A stretch of 64,000 nucleotides of DNA from Mucilaginibacter glaciei (GTDB taxonomy: Bacteria > Bacteroidota > Bacteroidia > Sphingobacteriales > Sphingobacteriaceae). Shown here piece after piece: positions 53,415 to 62,875 of the stretch. The notes below the pieces were generated by a model. The model had not been told where the DNA came from and did not search any database. It saw only the letters and a list, made by a program, of their open reading frames with translations. Each line of letters opens with the position of its first letter. The stretch's first letter is position 1. The translations under genes and the position numbers were made by a program. Where the stretch lies: the NCBI RefSeq assembly GCF_014773245.1, contig NZ_JACWMX010000001.1, forward strand, positions 682,001 to 746,000, read 5' to 3'.

Positions 53415-54071
53415 TCAGACAATCATCTCGGGTATCTCTCCCTCCACAACAAGCTTGCCTGCGGTTGCTTTTATAATTTCTTCTACACTCACCCCCGGCG
53501 CGCGTTCCAATAGCTTAAAACCTCCTTCGGGGAGCACATCTAACACAGCCAGTTCCGTCACTATTTTTTTGACGCAATTGATGCCTGTTAACGGTAAGGT
53601 GCAGTTGGGCAACAGTTTAGACTCTCCCGCTTTGTTTACGTGCTGCATGGCTACGATAATGTTTTCTGCTGATGCTACCAAATCCATAGCGCCACCCATC
53701 CCTTTTACCATTTTGCCGGGAATTTTCCAGTTGGCAATGTCGCCATTCTCTGATACCTCCATTGCTCCTAATATAGTCAGATTAACTTTTTTGGCGCGGA
53801 TCATGCCAAAGCTCATTGCCGAATCGAAAATAGCCGAACCAGGTAGCTTAGTGATGGTTTGTTTACCCGCGTTTATGGTATCGGCATCCTCTTCACCTTC
53901 AAAAGGGAAAGGGCCCATGCCCAACAAACCATTTTCTGATTGCAGGATAACATCCACATCATCAGGTATATAATTAGCAACCAACGTAGGTATGCCTATA
54001 CCCAAATTAACATAATAACCATCTTTTATCTCTTTGGCGATGCGTTTGGCGATGCCTGTTTTGTCTAACAT
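53415..54071 (-). CDS. scoB: 3-oxoacid CoA-transferase subunit B
   Basis: 218 residues. QSENGLLGMGPFP contains the catalytic Glu that forms the glutamyl-CoA intermediate. With subunit A it moves CoA from succinyl-CoA to acetoacetate or a related acid. It begins two bases after the subunit A stop. The ending LVVEGEIPEMIV is typical. Confidence 0.93.
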   Translation of the reverse strand: MLDKTGIAKRIAKEIKDGYYVNLGIGIPTLVANYIPDDVDVILQSENGLLGMGPFPFEGEEDADTINAGKQTITKLPGSAIFDSAMSFGMIRAKKVNLTILGAMEVSENGDIANWKIPGKMVKGMGGAMDLVASAENIIVAMQHVNKAGESKLLPNCTLPLTGINCVKKIVTELAVLDVLPEGGFKLLERAPGVSVEEIIKATAGKLVVEGEIPEMIV

Positions 54072-54073
54072 GA

Positions 54074-54772
54074 TTAGTCCCTCTTCCTTACTGTTCGTTG
54101 TTCAATTCTTTTTTCATAGTTCTCCCCTTTAAATATGCGGTGCACATAGATACCGGGGGTATGAATATTATCCGGATCGAGTTCACCGGGTTCAACCAAT
54201 TCTTCCACCTCTGCAATGGTGATCTTACCGGCCATGGCCATAACAGGGTTAAAGTTACGGGCCGTTGACCGATAAATCAGGTTACCTAACCTATCTCCTT
54301 TCCAGGCTTTTACAATAGCAAAGTCGGCATCAAAAGCCATCTCCATCAGGTAATCCTTCCCGTTAAAATTGCGGATCTCTTTTCCTTCGGCTACTTCGGT
54401 GCCGATCCCTGCCGGGGTGAATATAGCAGGCATCCCATAACCGGCTGCCATACAGCGTGTTGCTAAAGTCCCCTGAGGGATCAGTTCAACCTCTAATTCG
54501 CCGCTCAACAACTGGCGCTCAAACTCTGCATTCTCGCCAACGTACGATGAGATCATTTTTTTAACCTGGTGCTGATGCAGCAAAAGACCTATCCCGAAGT
54601 CGTCGACCCCGGCGTTGTTAGAAATACAAGTCAAATCTTTGACCCCTTTTTTAACGAGTGCCAGGATGCACTTTTCGGGGAGCCCACACATGCCGAAGCC
54701 ACCTAACATCAGGGTCATGCCGTCTTCTATATCGCGGATGGCCTCATCGGCACCGCTCACAACTTTATTCAT
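54074..54772 (-). CDS. scoA: 3-oxoacid CoA-transferase subunit A
   Basis: 232 residues. [13 protein letters not shown] near the N terminus is the CoA-binding GGFG block, and later [24 protein letters not shown] is the family pattern. It forms a heterotetramer with subunit B for ketone-body or short-chain acid use. No adjacent thiolase, so the true substrate is open. Confidence 0.93.
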   Translation of the reverse strand: MNKVVSGADEAIRDIEDGMTLMLGGFGMCGLPEKCILALVKKGVKDLTCISNNAGVDDFGIGLLLHQHQVKKMISSYVGENAEFERQLLSGELEVELIPQGTLATRCMAAGYGMPAIFTPAGIGTEVAEGKEIRNFNGKDYLMEMAFDADFAIVKAWKGDRLGNLIYRSTARNFNPVMAMAGKITIAEVEELVEPGELDPDNIHTPGIYVHRIFKGENYEKRIEQRTVRKRD

Positions 54773-54918
54773 GTTTTATAATTGGTTTCGGTAAAATTAG
54801 GTTATTTAAAGATTAAAAATACTATGCAAGCATAATAAATTAAACGTATAGATACTGTGTAAATTACAAACAATTGTTTCTGCCAATCCTTTATTAGTTA
54901 CATCAAACTATAAATATC

Positions 54919-55407
54919 ATGTCAATAGATAATGAAGATAAAAAACCAACCGCCTACCAGGTAGATGACGATAGTAACTTGGAGCAAAAGGATTTAGAAC
55001 GAAATTTCCTATTTGGGAAAAGCGAAGAAAAGTCTGCTAATGAGCCAGATATGGAAGCTGAAGGAACCGGAGGCCAGCGCTTTGGCGAAAACAATAATAC
55101 ACCATCGGGCGATGATAAAAATAACCCATCGCAAAATGCGGGATATTCTAACGCATATTTTAGCAGGACGGAACCTTCTGAAGAGCACCCGGAAAACTCT
55201 AATTTTAAAGATCCCAACCAGTCTGGTCAATCTAATTATACCCAGGCTAACGAAGCCACAAAGACGGGTGCATCTGATTCTGAAAATACTGATAATGAGG
55301 CTCAAAAGCAACCTGAACAGAGCTATGTCGAGGGAACTGCCGATGGTAAGGATACCAACATACCAGGCCCTAATGAACTTCCCGATCAGCAAAAAGTTGG
55401 CGATTAA
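54919..55407 (+). CDS. Acidic, disordered hypothetical protein
   Basis: 162 residues, rich in Asn, Gln, Glu, Asp, Ser and Lys with almost no hydrophobic core (for example NNTPSGDDKNNPSQNAGY). No signal peptide or domain is visible, so the chain is likely unfolded. Similar acidic Gly/Asn-rich cytosolic proteins of unknown role occur in this group, possibly stress-related, but that is a guess. The gene stands alone between scoA (divergent) and the SGNH hydrolase (convergent). Confidence 0.6.
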   Translation: MSIDNEDKKPTAYQVDDDSNLEQKDLERNFLFGKSEEKSANEPDMEAEGTGGQRFGENNNTPSGDDKNNPSQNAGYSNAYFSRTEPSEEHPENSNFKDPNQSGQSNYTQANEATKTGASDSENTDNEAQKQPEQSYVEGTADGKDTNIPGPNELPDQQKVGD

Positions 55408-55416
55408 TGCAGGAAC

Positions 55417-55444
55417 CTTTGACAACTTTTTACAGTTGTTAAAG
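55417..55444. terminator. Hairpin between convergent genes
   Basis: CTTTGACAACT / AGTTGTTAAAG (11 pairs, one G-T) with a TTTTAC loop. T-runs are poor on both sides, so it may be a weak bidirectional terminator. Confidence 0.5.
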
Positions 55445-55446
55445 CT

Positions 55447-56520
55447 CTACCATTTCATTGTACTTTTGATGAATGCTGTAAGGTCCTCTGCCATAACAGT
55501 TTGTTCCTTCGCGCTGGGGTGGCCGGGCGTTTGTTTGTAGGGGAAGAAATGGGTAATGATATTTCGATCATTTAAACCTGCAACTGCTTTTTCGATATAG
55601 CCAGGCATCGGTGATTTGTCTTCGGTAGCATTCATACTCCCTAACGCACAGATAATCGTCGCTTTGGGGTATTTAATTCTGATTTTACTAATAAAATCCT
55701 GGTAGCCCTTAATAATAAATTCAGGCGTGGGTGGTGTGCTGCCAAAATGTGCCTTAAACTGCTCATGTTGTGCATTAGCTATCAGCCAATAATCATTTTG
55801 AAACAGGTTAACTACCACAACCTCAGGTGTATATTTTTTAAAATTCCATAAAGGTTGTTTGTCATTAGCGGCCACCCTATCATAAATATCGGGCATTACG
55901 TAATTAAACCAACTTATAATGACCCCAATACCGCTTTTGGCAATAATATTTACCTCGGCATTTAGATTGCGGGCGGTTTGATTTGCATAGGCTTTAAACC
56001 CGTTCTCAAATTCCGCGGAACCCCTGTCTTTACCGGCAGTATCTTCAATGGCATAGCCGCAAGTAATGGAGTTGCCATAAAACTCTATCCGATACTTATA
56101 TGTTGGCGGGTTAAGTAACTGTCCGTCAATATTTAAACAATAAAAGTACAGGCGGCCCATATCATATTCCGTTCGCTTAAAAAGCTCCAGTTTATGTTTG
56201 CCAGCGGGCAAATTGGCGGCTAACACGTATTCTTTTTTCTCTGTTGTGGGTTGCAACGTGGTGGTTACTTTGTCGTCAATCACTATGTCTATCCGGTCAT
56301 TGCCGGAATCGTCCCGCAGGGTTGCTTTGGCAGATGTACCGGTAAAATTGACAATTACCGACGATGCCGTCCATGTTAATTCCGCAGCGTCGCCTTTCAT
56401 GCCAATCCGGCCCGTGTATCTAACTTTGGCGTTCTTAAAATCAATTATATTTTGAGCGTAAGAAACTGAAAAACAGGTTATTAATAAAATTAAGAAACTG
56501 CTAAAGACCTTTTTTTTCAT
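55447..56520 (-). CDS. Secreted SGNH-fold esterase (CE2-type)
   Basis: 357 residues with signal peptide (LILLITCFSVSYA). An N-terminal beta-domain (about 25-135) precedes the SGNH hydrolase, starting EFYGNSITCGYAIED with the nucleophile Ser and ending FPYKQTPGHPSAKEQ with the catalytic His. This two-domain layout is that of carbohydrate esterase family 2, which removes acetyl groups from xylan-type glycans. Periplasmic or secreted. Standing alone, so the polysaccharide is not indicated. Confidence 0.82.
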   Translation of the reverse strand: MKKKVFSSFLILLITCFSVSYAQNIIDFKNAKVRYTGRIGMKGDAAELTWTASSVIVNFTGTSAKATLRDDSGNDRIDIVIDDKVTTTLQPTTEKKEYVLAANLPAGKHKLELFKRTEYDMGRLYFYCLNIDGQLLNPPTYKYRIEFYGNSITCGYAIEDTAGKDRGSAEFENGFKAYANQTARNLNAEVNIIAKSGIGVIISWFNYVMPDIYDRVAANDKQPLWNFKKYTPEVVVVNLFQNDYWLIANAQHEQFKAHFGSTPPTPEFIIKGYQDFISKIRIKYPKATIICALGSMNATEDKSPMPGYIEKAVAGLNDRNIITHFFPYKQTPGHPSAKEQTVMAEDLTAFIKSTMKW

Positions 56521-56688
56521 ATTAGTGATTACGGTATTTAATTATAAAGCAATGATTGATTTCTAACTAATTCCTCATATAAATCTTTAAAAATCTCTAA
56601 TTTTTTCAGATTTTCAACGCTTGTAATGTGATCTTTTTTGCAAATAGCTGCACAAACGAGGCTTAACTTTTAAGAAAAATCAAATCCC

Positions 56689-59052
56689 CTATTTTAAATA
56701 AACGTAGGTGATCCCATCACCTCCCCTGTCAGGGTGCTCGTCCTCCATGCGGTCTACCTGGTCATATTTTTTAAGATACTGCCGGATCATTTTTCGCAAA
56801 ATCCCGTCGCCCTTACCGTGTAAAACTTTCAACGTGCCGAAGCCCATCATTAGCGCCCGGTCAAACAATTTTTCAATGGCAAACAGCGCATCTTCTGTCC
56901 GCATACCCCGTACATCAATCTCCGGACTAAAACTGGCTACATCGCCTGTGCTGGTATTGCTGTTGCGCCTTATCTCTTTGGGCACACTGGCCTTGGTAAC
57001 CTTCTCCAGCCGTTTCCGCTTGATGACGGTTCTTAATTCGCCCATAGCTATTACCACATTATCTTTTATCAACTCAATCACTTGGCCTGTGGTATCACCA
57101 TCGATAAGTTTTACCCAATCGCCGGGTTTGATGTCTTCGTTTACAGGGGCTTTGGCTTTTGGTGTTTCGGCTTTAACCGTGTTTTTCTGCAGTTCAACCG
57201 TCAGATTATCCCGCAGGTTTTTGGTCACCTCCTTATCGGCATTACTGCTTTTGATCTCTGCTATCGTATTTTCCACCAGTTTGTTAGCGTTAAGGATAAT
57301 GTTCTTGGCTTCCTGCTTTGCCTCCTTTAGCAAGCCCTTGCGGTTTTCGTCCAGGAAGCTTTTCAATTCTTCGTTTTCTTTGAGCAAGGTATCTACACTG
57401 CGCTGCTGCCTGTCTAGTTTTTGTTTGGTATCAAAGATCTCCTTCTTCTCCCGTTCCAGGTCAATGAGTAAGGTATCTACCTTTTTCTGCCCGGCACTGA
57501 TCTTATTCTTAGCCAGGTTCAAAACATTTTGCGGCAAACCGATCTTTTGCGCTATCTCGAACGCGTACGAGCTGCCCGGCTTCCCCACCTCCAACCGGTA
57601 CAACGGCTGCATTTCGGTATTGTTAAACAGCATCGAAGCGTTCTCTATCCCCTCGGTACTGCTGGCAAAGATCTTAAGGTTAGAGTAGTGAGTGGTAACC
57701 ATCCCTCTTACCTTTTTATGGTTCAGTGCCTCCAGCACGGCTTCGGCAATTGGGCCGCCAAACTGCGGGTCTGTACCGGTACCAAATTCATCTATCAGTA
57801 TCAGTGTTTTACCGTTGGCATCCTCTACAAATTTTTTCATTTTGGAAAGGTGCGCGCTGTACGTACTCAAATCGCTTTCAATCGATTGATCATCGCCGAT
57901 ATCCACAAAGATCTGCCGGTAAACGCCCACTACGCTATCCGCCGCAGCCGGGATCAGTAAACCTGCCTGGGTCATCATTTGCAGCAGGCCAACGGTTTTC
58001 ATACAAACAGATTTACCTCCTGCGTTGGGACCCGATACTACGATTATCCTGGCTCCTTCATCTATCGCCACATTCAGTGGTACTACTGTTTTACCTTCCT
58101 TTTTAAAATTAAGGAACAGCAGCGGGTGGCGGGCATTAAATAGACGCATTCTTGCCTCATTCACCACCTTGGGCATTTCGCCTTCAATGTCAATAGCAAA
58201 CAGGGCTTTAGCGCGGACAAAATCAAGTTTGGTTAACAGGCCATGGTACGATAGTAAAAGCGGCACATAAGGCCGTAGTTCATCGGTAAGTGCGGTTAGG
58301 ATCTTGATGATCTCACGGCGGCGGTCAAACTCTAAATCGCGGATGCGATTGTTAAGCGTAAAAACCTCCTCGGGTTCCATATAAACTGTTTGCCCGGAGG
58401 CCGACTCGTCATGGATAAAGCCCTTTAGTTTTCGCTTATTCTCGGCCAGTAAGGGGATACAGATGCGGCCATCACGCACCGTTAATGATCCATCTGCCGT
58501 CCACCCATTGCCTGTAGCGGTTTTAAAGATTTGATCGATCTTTTTACGCGCTTCCAGTTCTGCCTTGCTGATGCCCGATGTGATCTCCATCAACTCCCGC
58601 GAGGCGTTTACCCTTATTTTGCCTTTAGGGTCAATGACCTGGTCTATCTTTTTAACAATGGCCTTTTCTATGGGCAGGTGTTCAAACAGTGCCTCCAGGT
58701 TTGGGTACACGCCTTCCCGTTCATTAAAGTAAGCGATCACGGCAAAAACTGTGGTCAATGATGCCTGTACCTGCGAGAATTCCTCTTCAGATAAAAAAGT
58801 GCCCTCTATCCGGGCTTTGTTGGCCAGCGACTTTATATCGTAGAAATGATTGATAGGAAGCGCGTCGTCGTTTTGCAGGATATTCTTAAATTCATTAGCC
58901 TGGCTCAGAAACTTAAAGATCAGATCGTAATTACTCATTACCTGGATCTTATCAACCATTTGCTGGCCCATCACACTCAGGCAACGCGCCTTAATCAATT
59001 CCTTTATTTCGGTAAACCCAAGCTTATCTGCGCTGTTATTGGGATATAGCAT
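56689..59052 (-). CDS. mutS2: Endonuclease MutS2
   Basis: 787 residues. MutS-type ATPase core with Walker A GPNAGGKS (341-348), Walker B LILIDEFGTGTDP, a coiled-coil segment (about 520-620, heptad-like REKKEIFDTKQKLDRQQ), and a C-terminal Smr nuclease domain with DVRGMRTEDA and LHGKGDGILRKMI. In other bacteria MutS2 works in recombination control and rescue of collided ribosomes. The start overlaps the DUF4296 gene by 17 nt, so the two are coupled. Confidence 0.95.
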   Translation of the reverse strand: MLYPNNSADKLGFTEIKELIKARCLSVMGQQMVDKIQVMSNYDLIFKFLSQANEFKNILQNDDALPINHFYDIKSLANKARIEGTFLSEEEFSQVQASLTTVFAVIAYFNEREGVYPNLEALFEHLPIEKAIVKKIDQVIDPKGKIRVNASRELMEITSGISKAELEARKKIDQIFKTATGNGWTADGSLTVRDGRICIPLLAENKRKLKGFIHDESASGQTVYMEPEEVFTLNNRIRDLEFDRRREIIKILTALTDELRPYVPLLLSYHGLLTKLDFVRAKALFAIDIEGEMPKVVNEARMRLFNARHPLLFLNFKKEGKTVVPLNVAIDEGARIIVVSGPNAGGKSVCMKTVGLLQMMTQAGLLIPAAADSVVGVYRQIFVDIGDDQSIESDLSTYSAHLSKMKKFVEDANGKTLILIDEFGTGTDPQFGGPIAEAVLEALNHKKVRGMVTTHYSNLKIFASSTEGIENASMLFNNTEMQPLYRLEVGKPGSSYAFEIAQKIGLPQNVLNLAKNKISAGQKKVDTLLIDLEREKKEIFDTKQKLDRQQRSVDTLLKENEELKSFLDENRKGLLKEAKQEAKNIILNANKLVENTIAEIKSSNADKEVTKNLRDNLTVELQKNTVKAETPKAKAPVNEDIKPGDWVKLIDGDTTGQVIELIKDNVVIAMGELRTVIKRKRLEKVTKASVPKEIRRNSNTSTGDVASFSPEIDVRGMRTEDALFAIEKLFDRALMMGFGTLKVLHGKGDGILRKMIRQYLKKYDQVDRMEDEHPDRGGDGITYVYLK

Positions 59053-59419
59053 TTTGTTTTTTGAGTTGTTTGTTGCCCACCTTGGTAAGCGAGTCTATTT
59101 TAAACTTTACCTTAACCTGTATCGCATCATACATAGCCTGGATCACTTCGGGCTGTTTGGCGTAATAATTCAGGCTTTTTTTAAAGTTTGCATCATTGGT
59201 GTGGTACTGTTTAAAAACAGCCTGGTAGCGGGCTGTCCCGTATTTGTAAATGCTGTCTTGCTGTTGCGGGATAGCATAAAGCTGCCCGTCAACCAGGTGG
59301 ATATCCATCAGCAGGTTAATCATATTCTCTTTGGGGAGCACTCCAGGTGGCGGGCCATCGTTACTGCAACCGGCAATTATGAGCAATACTGAAAAAAACA
59401 GGGTTATATATTTAGGCAT
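59036..59419 (-). CDS. DUF4296 lipoprotein
   Basis: 127 residues with lipobox LIIAGC (Cys18). PPPGVLPKENMINLLMDIHLVDGQL is the DUF4296 pattern; the rest is helical and basic. Envelope protein of unknown role. It overlaps mutS2 downstream by 17 nt and is divergent from yggS by 42 nt. Confidence 0.85.
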   Translation of the reverse strand: MPKYITLFFSVLLIIAGCSNDGPPPGVLPKENMINLLMDIHLVDGQLYAIPQQQDSIYKYGTARYQAVFKQYHTNDANFKKSLNYYAKQPEVIQAMYDAIQVKVKFKIDSLTKVGNKQLKKQNAISQ

Positions 59420-59461
59420 TCTGTAATTTAGCGGCGTTTATAAATACAAATTTACGGATAA

Positions 59462-60151
59462 ATGAGCATTGCAGATAATATCACCGCGCTAAAAAAAGAA
59501 ACTGAATCACTTAACGTAGCCTTATTAGCGGTATCGAAGACCAAACCCATTGCCGACCTGCAAGAGGCCTATGATGCCGGCCAGCGCTTATTTGGCGAAA
59601 ATACGGTACAAGAAATGGTTGAAAAGCAAGAAGCATTACCTAAAGATATAGAATGGCACCTGATAGGCCATTTGCAAAGCAACAAGGTTAAATATATTGC
59701 ACCCTTTGTTAGCCTGATACATTCTGTAGATAGCCTGAAGCTGTTGCATGAAATTAATAAGCAAGCGGTTAAAAATAACCGGGTGATCGATTGCCTGCTG
59801 CAGATCTATATTGCTGATGAGGAAACTAAATTCGGTTTAGGTTTTGACGAGGCGATTGAACTGTTGCGCTGCGAAGAGTTTGCCGGGTTAAAAAATATCC
59901 GTATTCGCGGGCTAATGGGGATAGCCACCAACACCGAATCGCAAAAGCAAATCAGGGACGAATACCATGAATTGAAAACCTTTTTCGACGGTATTAAACT
60001 GAGCTTTTTCCGTAAGGAGGGTTCTTTCGATATATTATCGATGGGCATGTCGTCCGATTATAAGCTGGCCATTGAGCAGGGCAGCAATATGGTACGCCTG
60101 GGCAGCACCATTTTTGGAACCCGCGTGGTGAAACACTGGAAGAATAATTGA
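59462..60151 (+). CDS. YggS-type PLP homeostasis protein
   Basis: 229 residues of the alanine-racemase-like fold without the racemase C-terminal domain. Lys26 in LLAVSKTKP holds PLP; FGENTVQEMVEKQ and HLIGHLQSNKVKYI are diagnostic. The family controls free PLP and amino-acid balance rather than catalysing a known reaction. A REP-like palindrome follows the gene. Start at the first ATG, 42 nt from the divergent DUF4296 gene. Confidence 0.92.
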   Translation: MSIADNITALKKETESLNVALLAVSKTKPIADLQEAYDAGQRLFGENTVQEMVEKQEALPKDIEWHLIGHLQSNKVKYIAPFVSLIHSVDSLKLLHEINKQAVKNNRVIDCLLQIYIADEETKFGLGFDEAIELLRCEEFAGLKNIRIRGLMGIATNTESQKQIRDEYHELKTFFDGIKLSFFRKEGSFDILSMGMSSDYKLAIEQGSNMVRLGSTIFGTRVVKHWKNN

Positions 60152-60162
60152 TAAGTCGATCA

Positions 60163-60247
60163 TGTCATTGCGAAGAGCGCAGCGATGTGGCAATCTCAGC
60201 ATATCGGCTTGTCTACTAAAATTGTCGCGCGATCGCTCGTAATGACA
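60163..60247. repeat. REP-like palindromic element
   Basis: Begins TGTCATTGCGAAGAGCGC and ends with the imperfect inverse GCGATCGCTCGTAATGACA. This TGTCATTGCGA...TCGTAATGACA pattern is a familiar dispersed intergenic palindrome in many bacterial genomes, including Bacteroidota. Its function is unknown. Confidence 0.65.
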
Positions 60248-60255
60248 CGGTGTGT

Positions 60256-60310
60256 AAGCCAAATACTACTGAACTAACGACCAATTGAACCAATGAATAT
60301 TTAAACTAAT
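60256..60310. repeat. Short TGAAC/CAATTGAAC word cluster
   Basis: Words CTGAACTAACGACCAATTG, AACCAATGAAT and AACTAATGAACCC lie directly before the GNAT gene. They share wording with 51331-51414 and 12667-12750 and may be remnants of one dispersed family. Confidence 0.45.
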
Positions 60311-60782
60311 GAACCCAACCCTAAGAGTAGCCACCAAACAAGATTGCCCGCGATTATTGGAATTGATAGTTGAACTGGCTGTGTACGAGAAAGAACCCGA
60401 TGCGGTAACTGTTTCGTTGCAGCATTTTGAAGACGCGGGCTTTGGCCCCAACCCGGTTTGGAAAGCTTTTGTGGCCGAGGTGGACGGTTTTATTGTAGGT
60501 TTTGCGCTTTACTATATCCGCTATTCTACCTGGAAAGGTACACGCTTGTACCTGGAAGATTTAATAGTAACAGAGGATTACCGAGGTAAGAAAATTGGTA
60601 AATTATTATTTGAACGGGTATTAACCGAAACACTTGAACTGGGTATGAGCGGAATGGTTTGGCAGGTATTGGACTGGAACGAGCCGGCCATTAACTTTTA
60701 TAAAAAATATGGCGCGACTATTGAAGCGGGTTGGTTAAACGCCGCACTGTCGGCAAATCAAATTCAAAAGTCAGGATTATGA
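60309..60782 (+). CDS. GNAT family N-acetyltransferase
   Basis: 157 residues. Acetyl-CoA-binding motif A is LYLEDLIVTEDYRGKKIGKLLFERV (about 77-100); the C-terminal DWNEPAINFYKKYGATIEAGW is typical of diamine/spermidine-acetyltransferase-like GNATs. Acceptor unknown. The stop overlaps the next gene by four bases (ATGA), so translation is coupled. Confidence 0.87.
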   Translation: MNPTLRVATKQDCPRLLELIVELAVYEKEPDAVTVSLQHFEDAGFGPNPVWKAFVAEVDGFIVGFALYYIRYSTWKGTRLYLEDLIVTEDYRGKKIGKLLFERVLTETLELGMSGMVWQVLDWNEPAINFYKKYGATIEAGWLNAALSANQIQKSGL

Positions 60783-61597
60783 AAATTACATTTTTGCTTG
60801 GGGTTGTCATCTTAGGGTTGTCGGCGTGTGAATACGGCGCCCCTCCTAAAAAAGAAAAGCACCCAATTTACACCGATACCTTAACTTATACGTATAAAAC
60901 AATCCATGAGCGCGCGGCCGATTGTGGTAATAAACCGGATAGCGCGTGTACAGTGGTTAAAATTAATTACCCCCAATTTAATGGAAATACGCTGTTAAAT
61001 GATACGGTGCAGGCAAAATTATTAAAGGTATTTATGCTGTCTGAAAAGCCTGACACAAGTATAAAAAGCATGACAGCTAATTTCTTAAAGTCGTACGCCG
61101 ATTACAAAAAGAGTAGCCAGCGCGAACGGATGTTTTATGACCTGGACACCTACGCAAAGGTTATTCAGCAAGATTCTGCATTGATCTCTTTAGAATATGG
61201 CGGATATGTTTACCAGGGGGGCGCACATGGTGGCTCGTTCACCGGATTTGTTAACTGGAACACCAAAGCTAACAAAGAAGTAATGCTTCAAGATATAATG
61301 ATAGACGGCTATAAAGACAAATTAACAAATATTGCAGAAGGTATTTTCCGTAAGGATGAAAAACTGGGGCCGACCGAATCTTTAGAACCCAACTATTTTT
61401 TTAAAGACTCTAAATTCGCTCTCAACCAAAACTATGCGATAACGCCCCTGGGTTTGCGCTTTATGTACAACCAATACGAAATAAAACCTTATGCTGCCGG
61501 TACAACGGAGCTGTTTATCCCTTACACGGCCATCAAAAACTTATTAAAACCTCATACGGTTATTGCACAATTTATCAATAAAAATGCTGGTATTTAA
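60779..61597 (+). CDS. DUF3298/DUF4163 (RsiV-like) lipoprotein
   Basis: 272 residues with lipobox GLSAC (Cys17). Layout: DUF4163 (about 45-150) then DUF3298 (about 165-265), including YQGGAHGGSFTGFVNWNTK, the shared pattern of anti-sigma factor RsiV and PdaC-type proteins. Here there is no anti-sigma helix, so it is a lipid-anchored periplasmic protein. Start chosen at the coupled ATG for its signal peptide. It overlaps lysC by 14 nt. Confidence 0.85.
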   Translation: MKITFLLGVVILGLSACEYGAPPKKEKHPIYTDTLTYTYKTIHERAADCGNKPDSACTVVKINYPQFNGNTLLNDTVQAKLLKVFMLSEKPDTSIKSMTANFLKSYADYKKSSQRERMFYDLDTYAKVIQQDSALISLEYGGYVYQGGAHGGSFTGFVNWNTKANKEVMLQDIMIDGYKDKLTNIAEGIFRKDEKLGPTESLEPNYFFKDSKFALNQNYAITPLGLRFMYNQYEIKPYAAGTTELFIPYTAIKNLLKPHTVIAQFINKNAGI

Positions 61598-62840
61598 ATT
61601 TGGAGGTGCATCTGTTAAAGATGCGCAGGGGCTTATTAACCTGGGTGATATTGTCAAAGGTTGCGCGGGCGAAAAACTGGTAGTGGTGGTATCGGCAATG
61701 GGTAAAACTACCAACGCTTTAGAGCGCTTAACCAATGCTTACGTAAATGGCACCGAAGATGTGCATGCGGTTTTTGAGGAGATAAAGGAATACCACTACC
61801 ATATTTTGCATGAGCTTTTTGGCGACGGCCACCCCGCATTTGACGAGATTGCCAACACATTTGTGGAGATAGACTGGATGATAGAAGATGAGCCACATGA
61901 CGATTACGACTTTATATATGATCAAATCGTGTCTGTCGGTGAGTTGGTCTCTACCCGGATCGTAAATGCCTGGTTTAATCACGTCGGCCTTACCAGCAAA
62001 TGGCTCGATGTTCGCGGTTACATCCATACGGACAATACTTACCGGGAAGGCGTGGTCGACTGGAATAAAACCTGTTCAATCATTCAAAAGGATATCCCTG
62101 CCCTGCTCAGTAATAACATAGTGGTTACGCAGGGTTTTTTAGGTGGCACATCAGAAAACTTTACTACCACATTAGGCCGGGAAGGGTCTGATTATACGGC
62201 TTCGATCTTTGCATCATGCCTGGGGGCCGAATCTGTTACCACCTGGAAGGATGTGCCGGGCATCTTAAATGCCGACCCTAAATTTTTTGCGGATACCGTT
62301 AAGTTTGATGAGTTGAGTTACCAGGAAGCTATCGAGATGACTTACTATGGTGCAAGCGTCATTCACCCCAAAACCATCAAGCCATTACAAAATGCTAACA
62401 TCCCGTTACTGGTAAAATCTTTTATGCACCCTGCGGATGCCGGTACTGTGGTAAGGGAAGGTGCTGTGAACGCGTTTGCAAAACCCGTTATCATTGTAAA
62501 GCAAAACCAGGTATTGCTTTCTATATCCGCAATAGATTACTCGTTTATTACCGAAACTCACCTGAGCGAGATCTTCGGTTTGTTTGCGAAAAGCCAGGTA
62601 AAGATCAATATGATGCAAACGTCGGCCTTAAGCTTTACGGCGTGTATAGACCTATCGGCAGAACGTTTTGATAAACTGCTGCTAACTTTAAAAGAAGCCT
62701 TCAAAGTGAAATATAATGATCATTTAACCCTGATAACACTAAGACACTACACTGATGAAGCCGTTGCAGAACTAACCGCCGACAAAACAGTTTTGCTGAA
62801 ACAAACGAATAGAAACACAGCGCAATTAGTGCTGAAGTAG
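61584..62840 (+). CDS. lysC: Aspartate kinase
   Basis: 418 residues, monofunctional. KFGGASVKD near the N terminus and VVVSAMGKTTNALE bind ATP; a second block, GREGSDYTAS, binds aspartate. The C-terminal part (from about 310, with KQNQVLLSISAIDYSF) resembles ACT regulatory domains for feedback inhibition. It makes aspartyl phosphate for Lys, Met and Thr. The start MLVFKFGG lies inside the end of the DUF3298 gene. It is distant from hom here, unlike fused ThrA enzymes. Confidence 0.93.
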   Translation: MLVFKFGGASVKDAQGLINLGDIVKGCAGEKLVVVVSAMGKTTNALERLTNAYVNGTEDVHAVFEEIKEYHYHILHELFGDGHPAFDEIANTFVEIDWMIEDEPHDDYDFIYDQIVSVGELVSTRIVNAWFNHVGLTSKWLDVRGYIHTDNTYREGVVDWNKTCSIIQKDIPALLSNNIVVTQGFLGGTSENFTTTLGREGSDYTASIFASCLGAESVTTWKDVPGILNADPKFFADTVKFDELSYQEAIEMTYYGASVIHPKTIKPLQNANIPLLVKSFMHPADAGTVVREGAVNAFAKPVIIVKQNQVLLSISAIDYSFITETHLSEIFGLFAKSQVKINMMQTSALSFTACIDLSAERFDKLLLTLKEAFKVKYNDHLTLITLRHYTDEAVAELTADKTVLLKQTNRNTAQLVLK

Positions 62841-62875
62841 AGAACGTAAATCACATCGGGCGACTGTTGGAGAGC

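Noticed and set aside
55009..55540. Long overlapping frames on both strands of the disordered-protein gene
   Set aside because: Low-complexity AAT/GAA-rich sequence leaves other frames open; only the plus frame from 54919 has a normal start and composition.
56708..57688. 326-codon Ser/Leu-rich frame antisense to mutS2
   Set aside because: It mirrors the coiled-coil and ATPase codons of mutS2, which has full-length family motifs.
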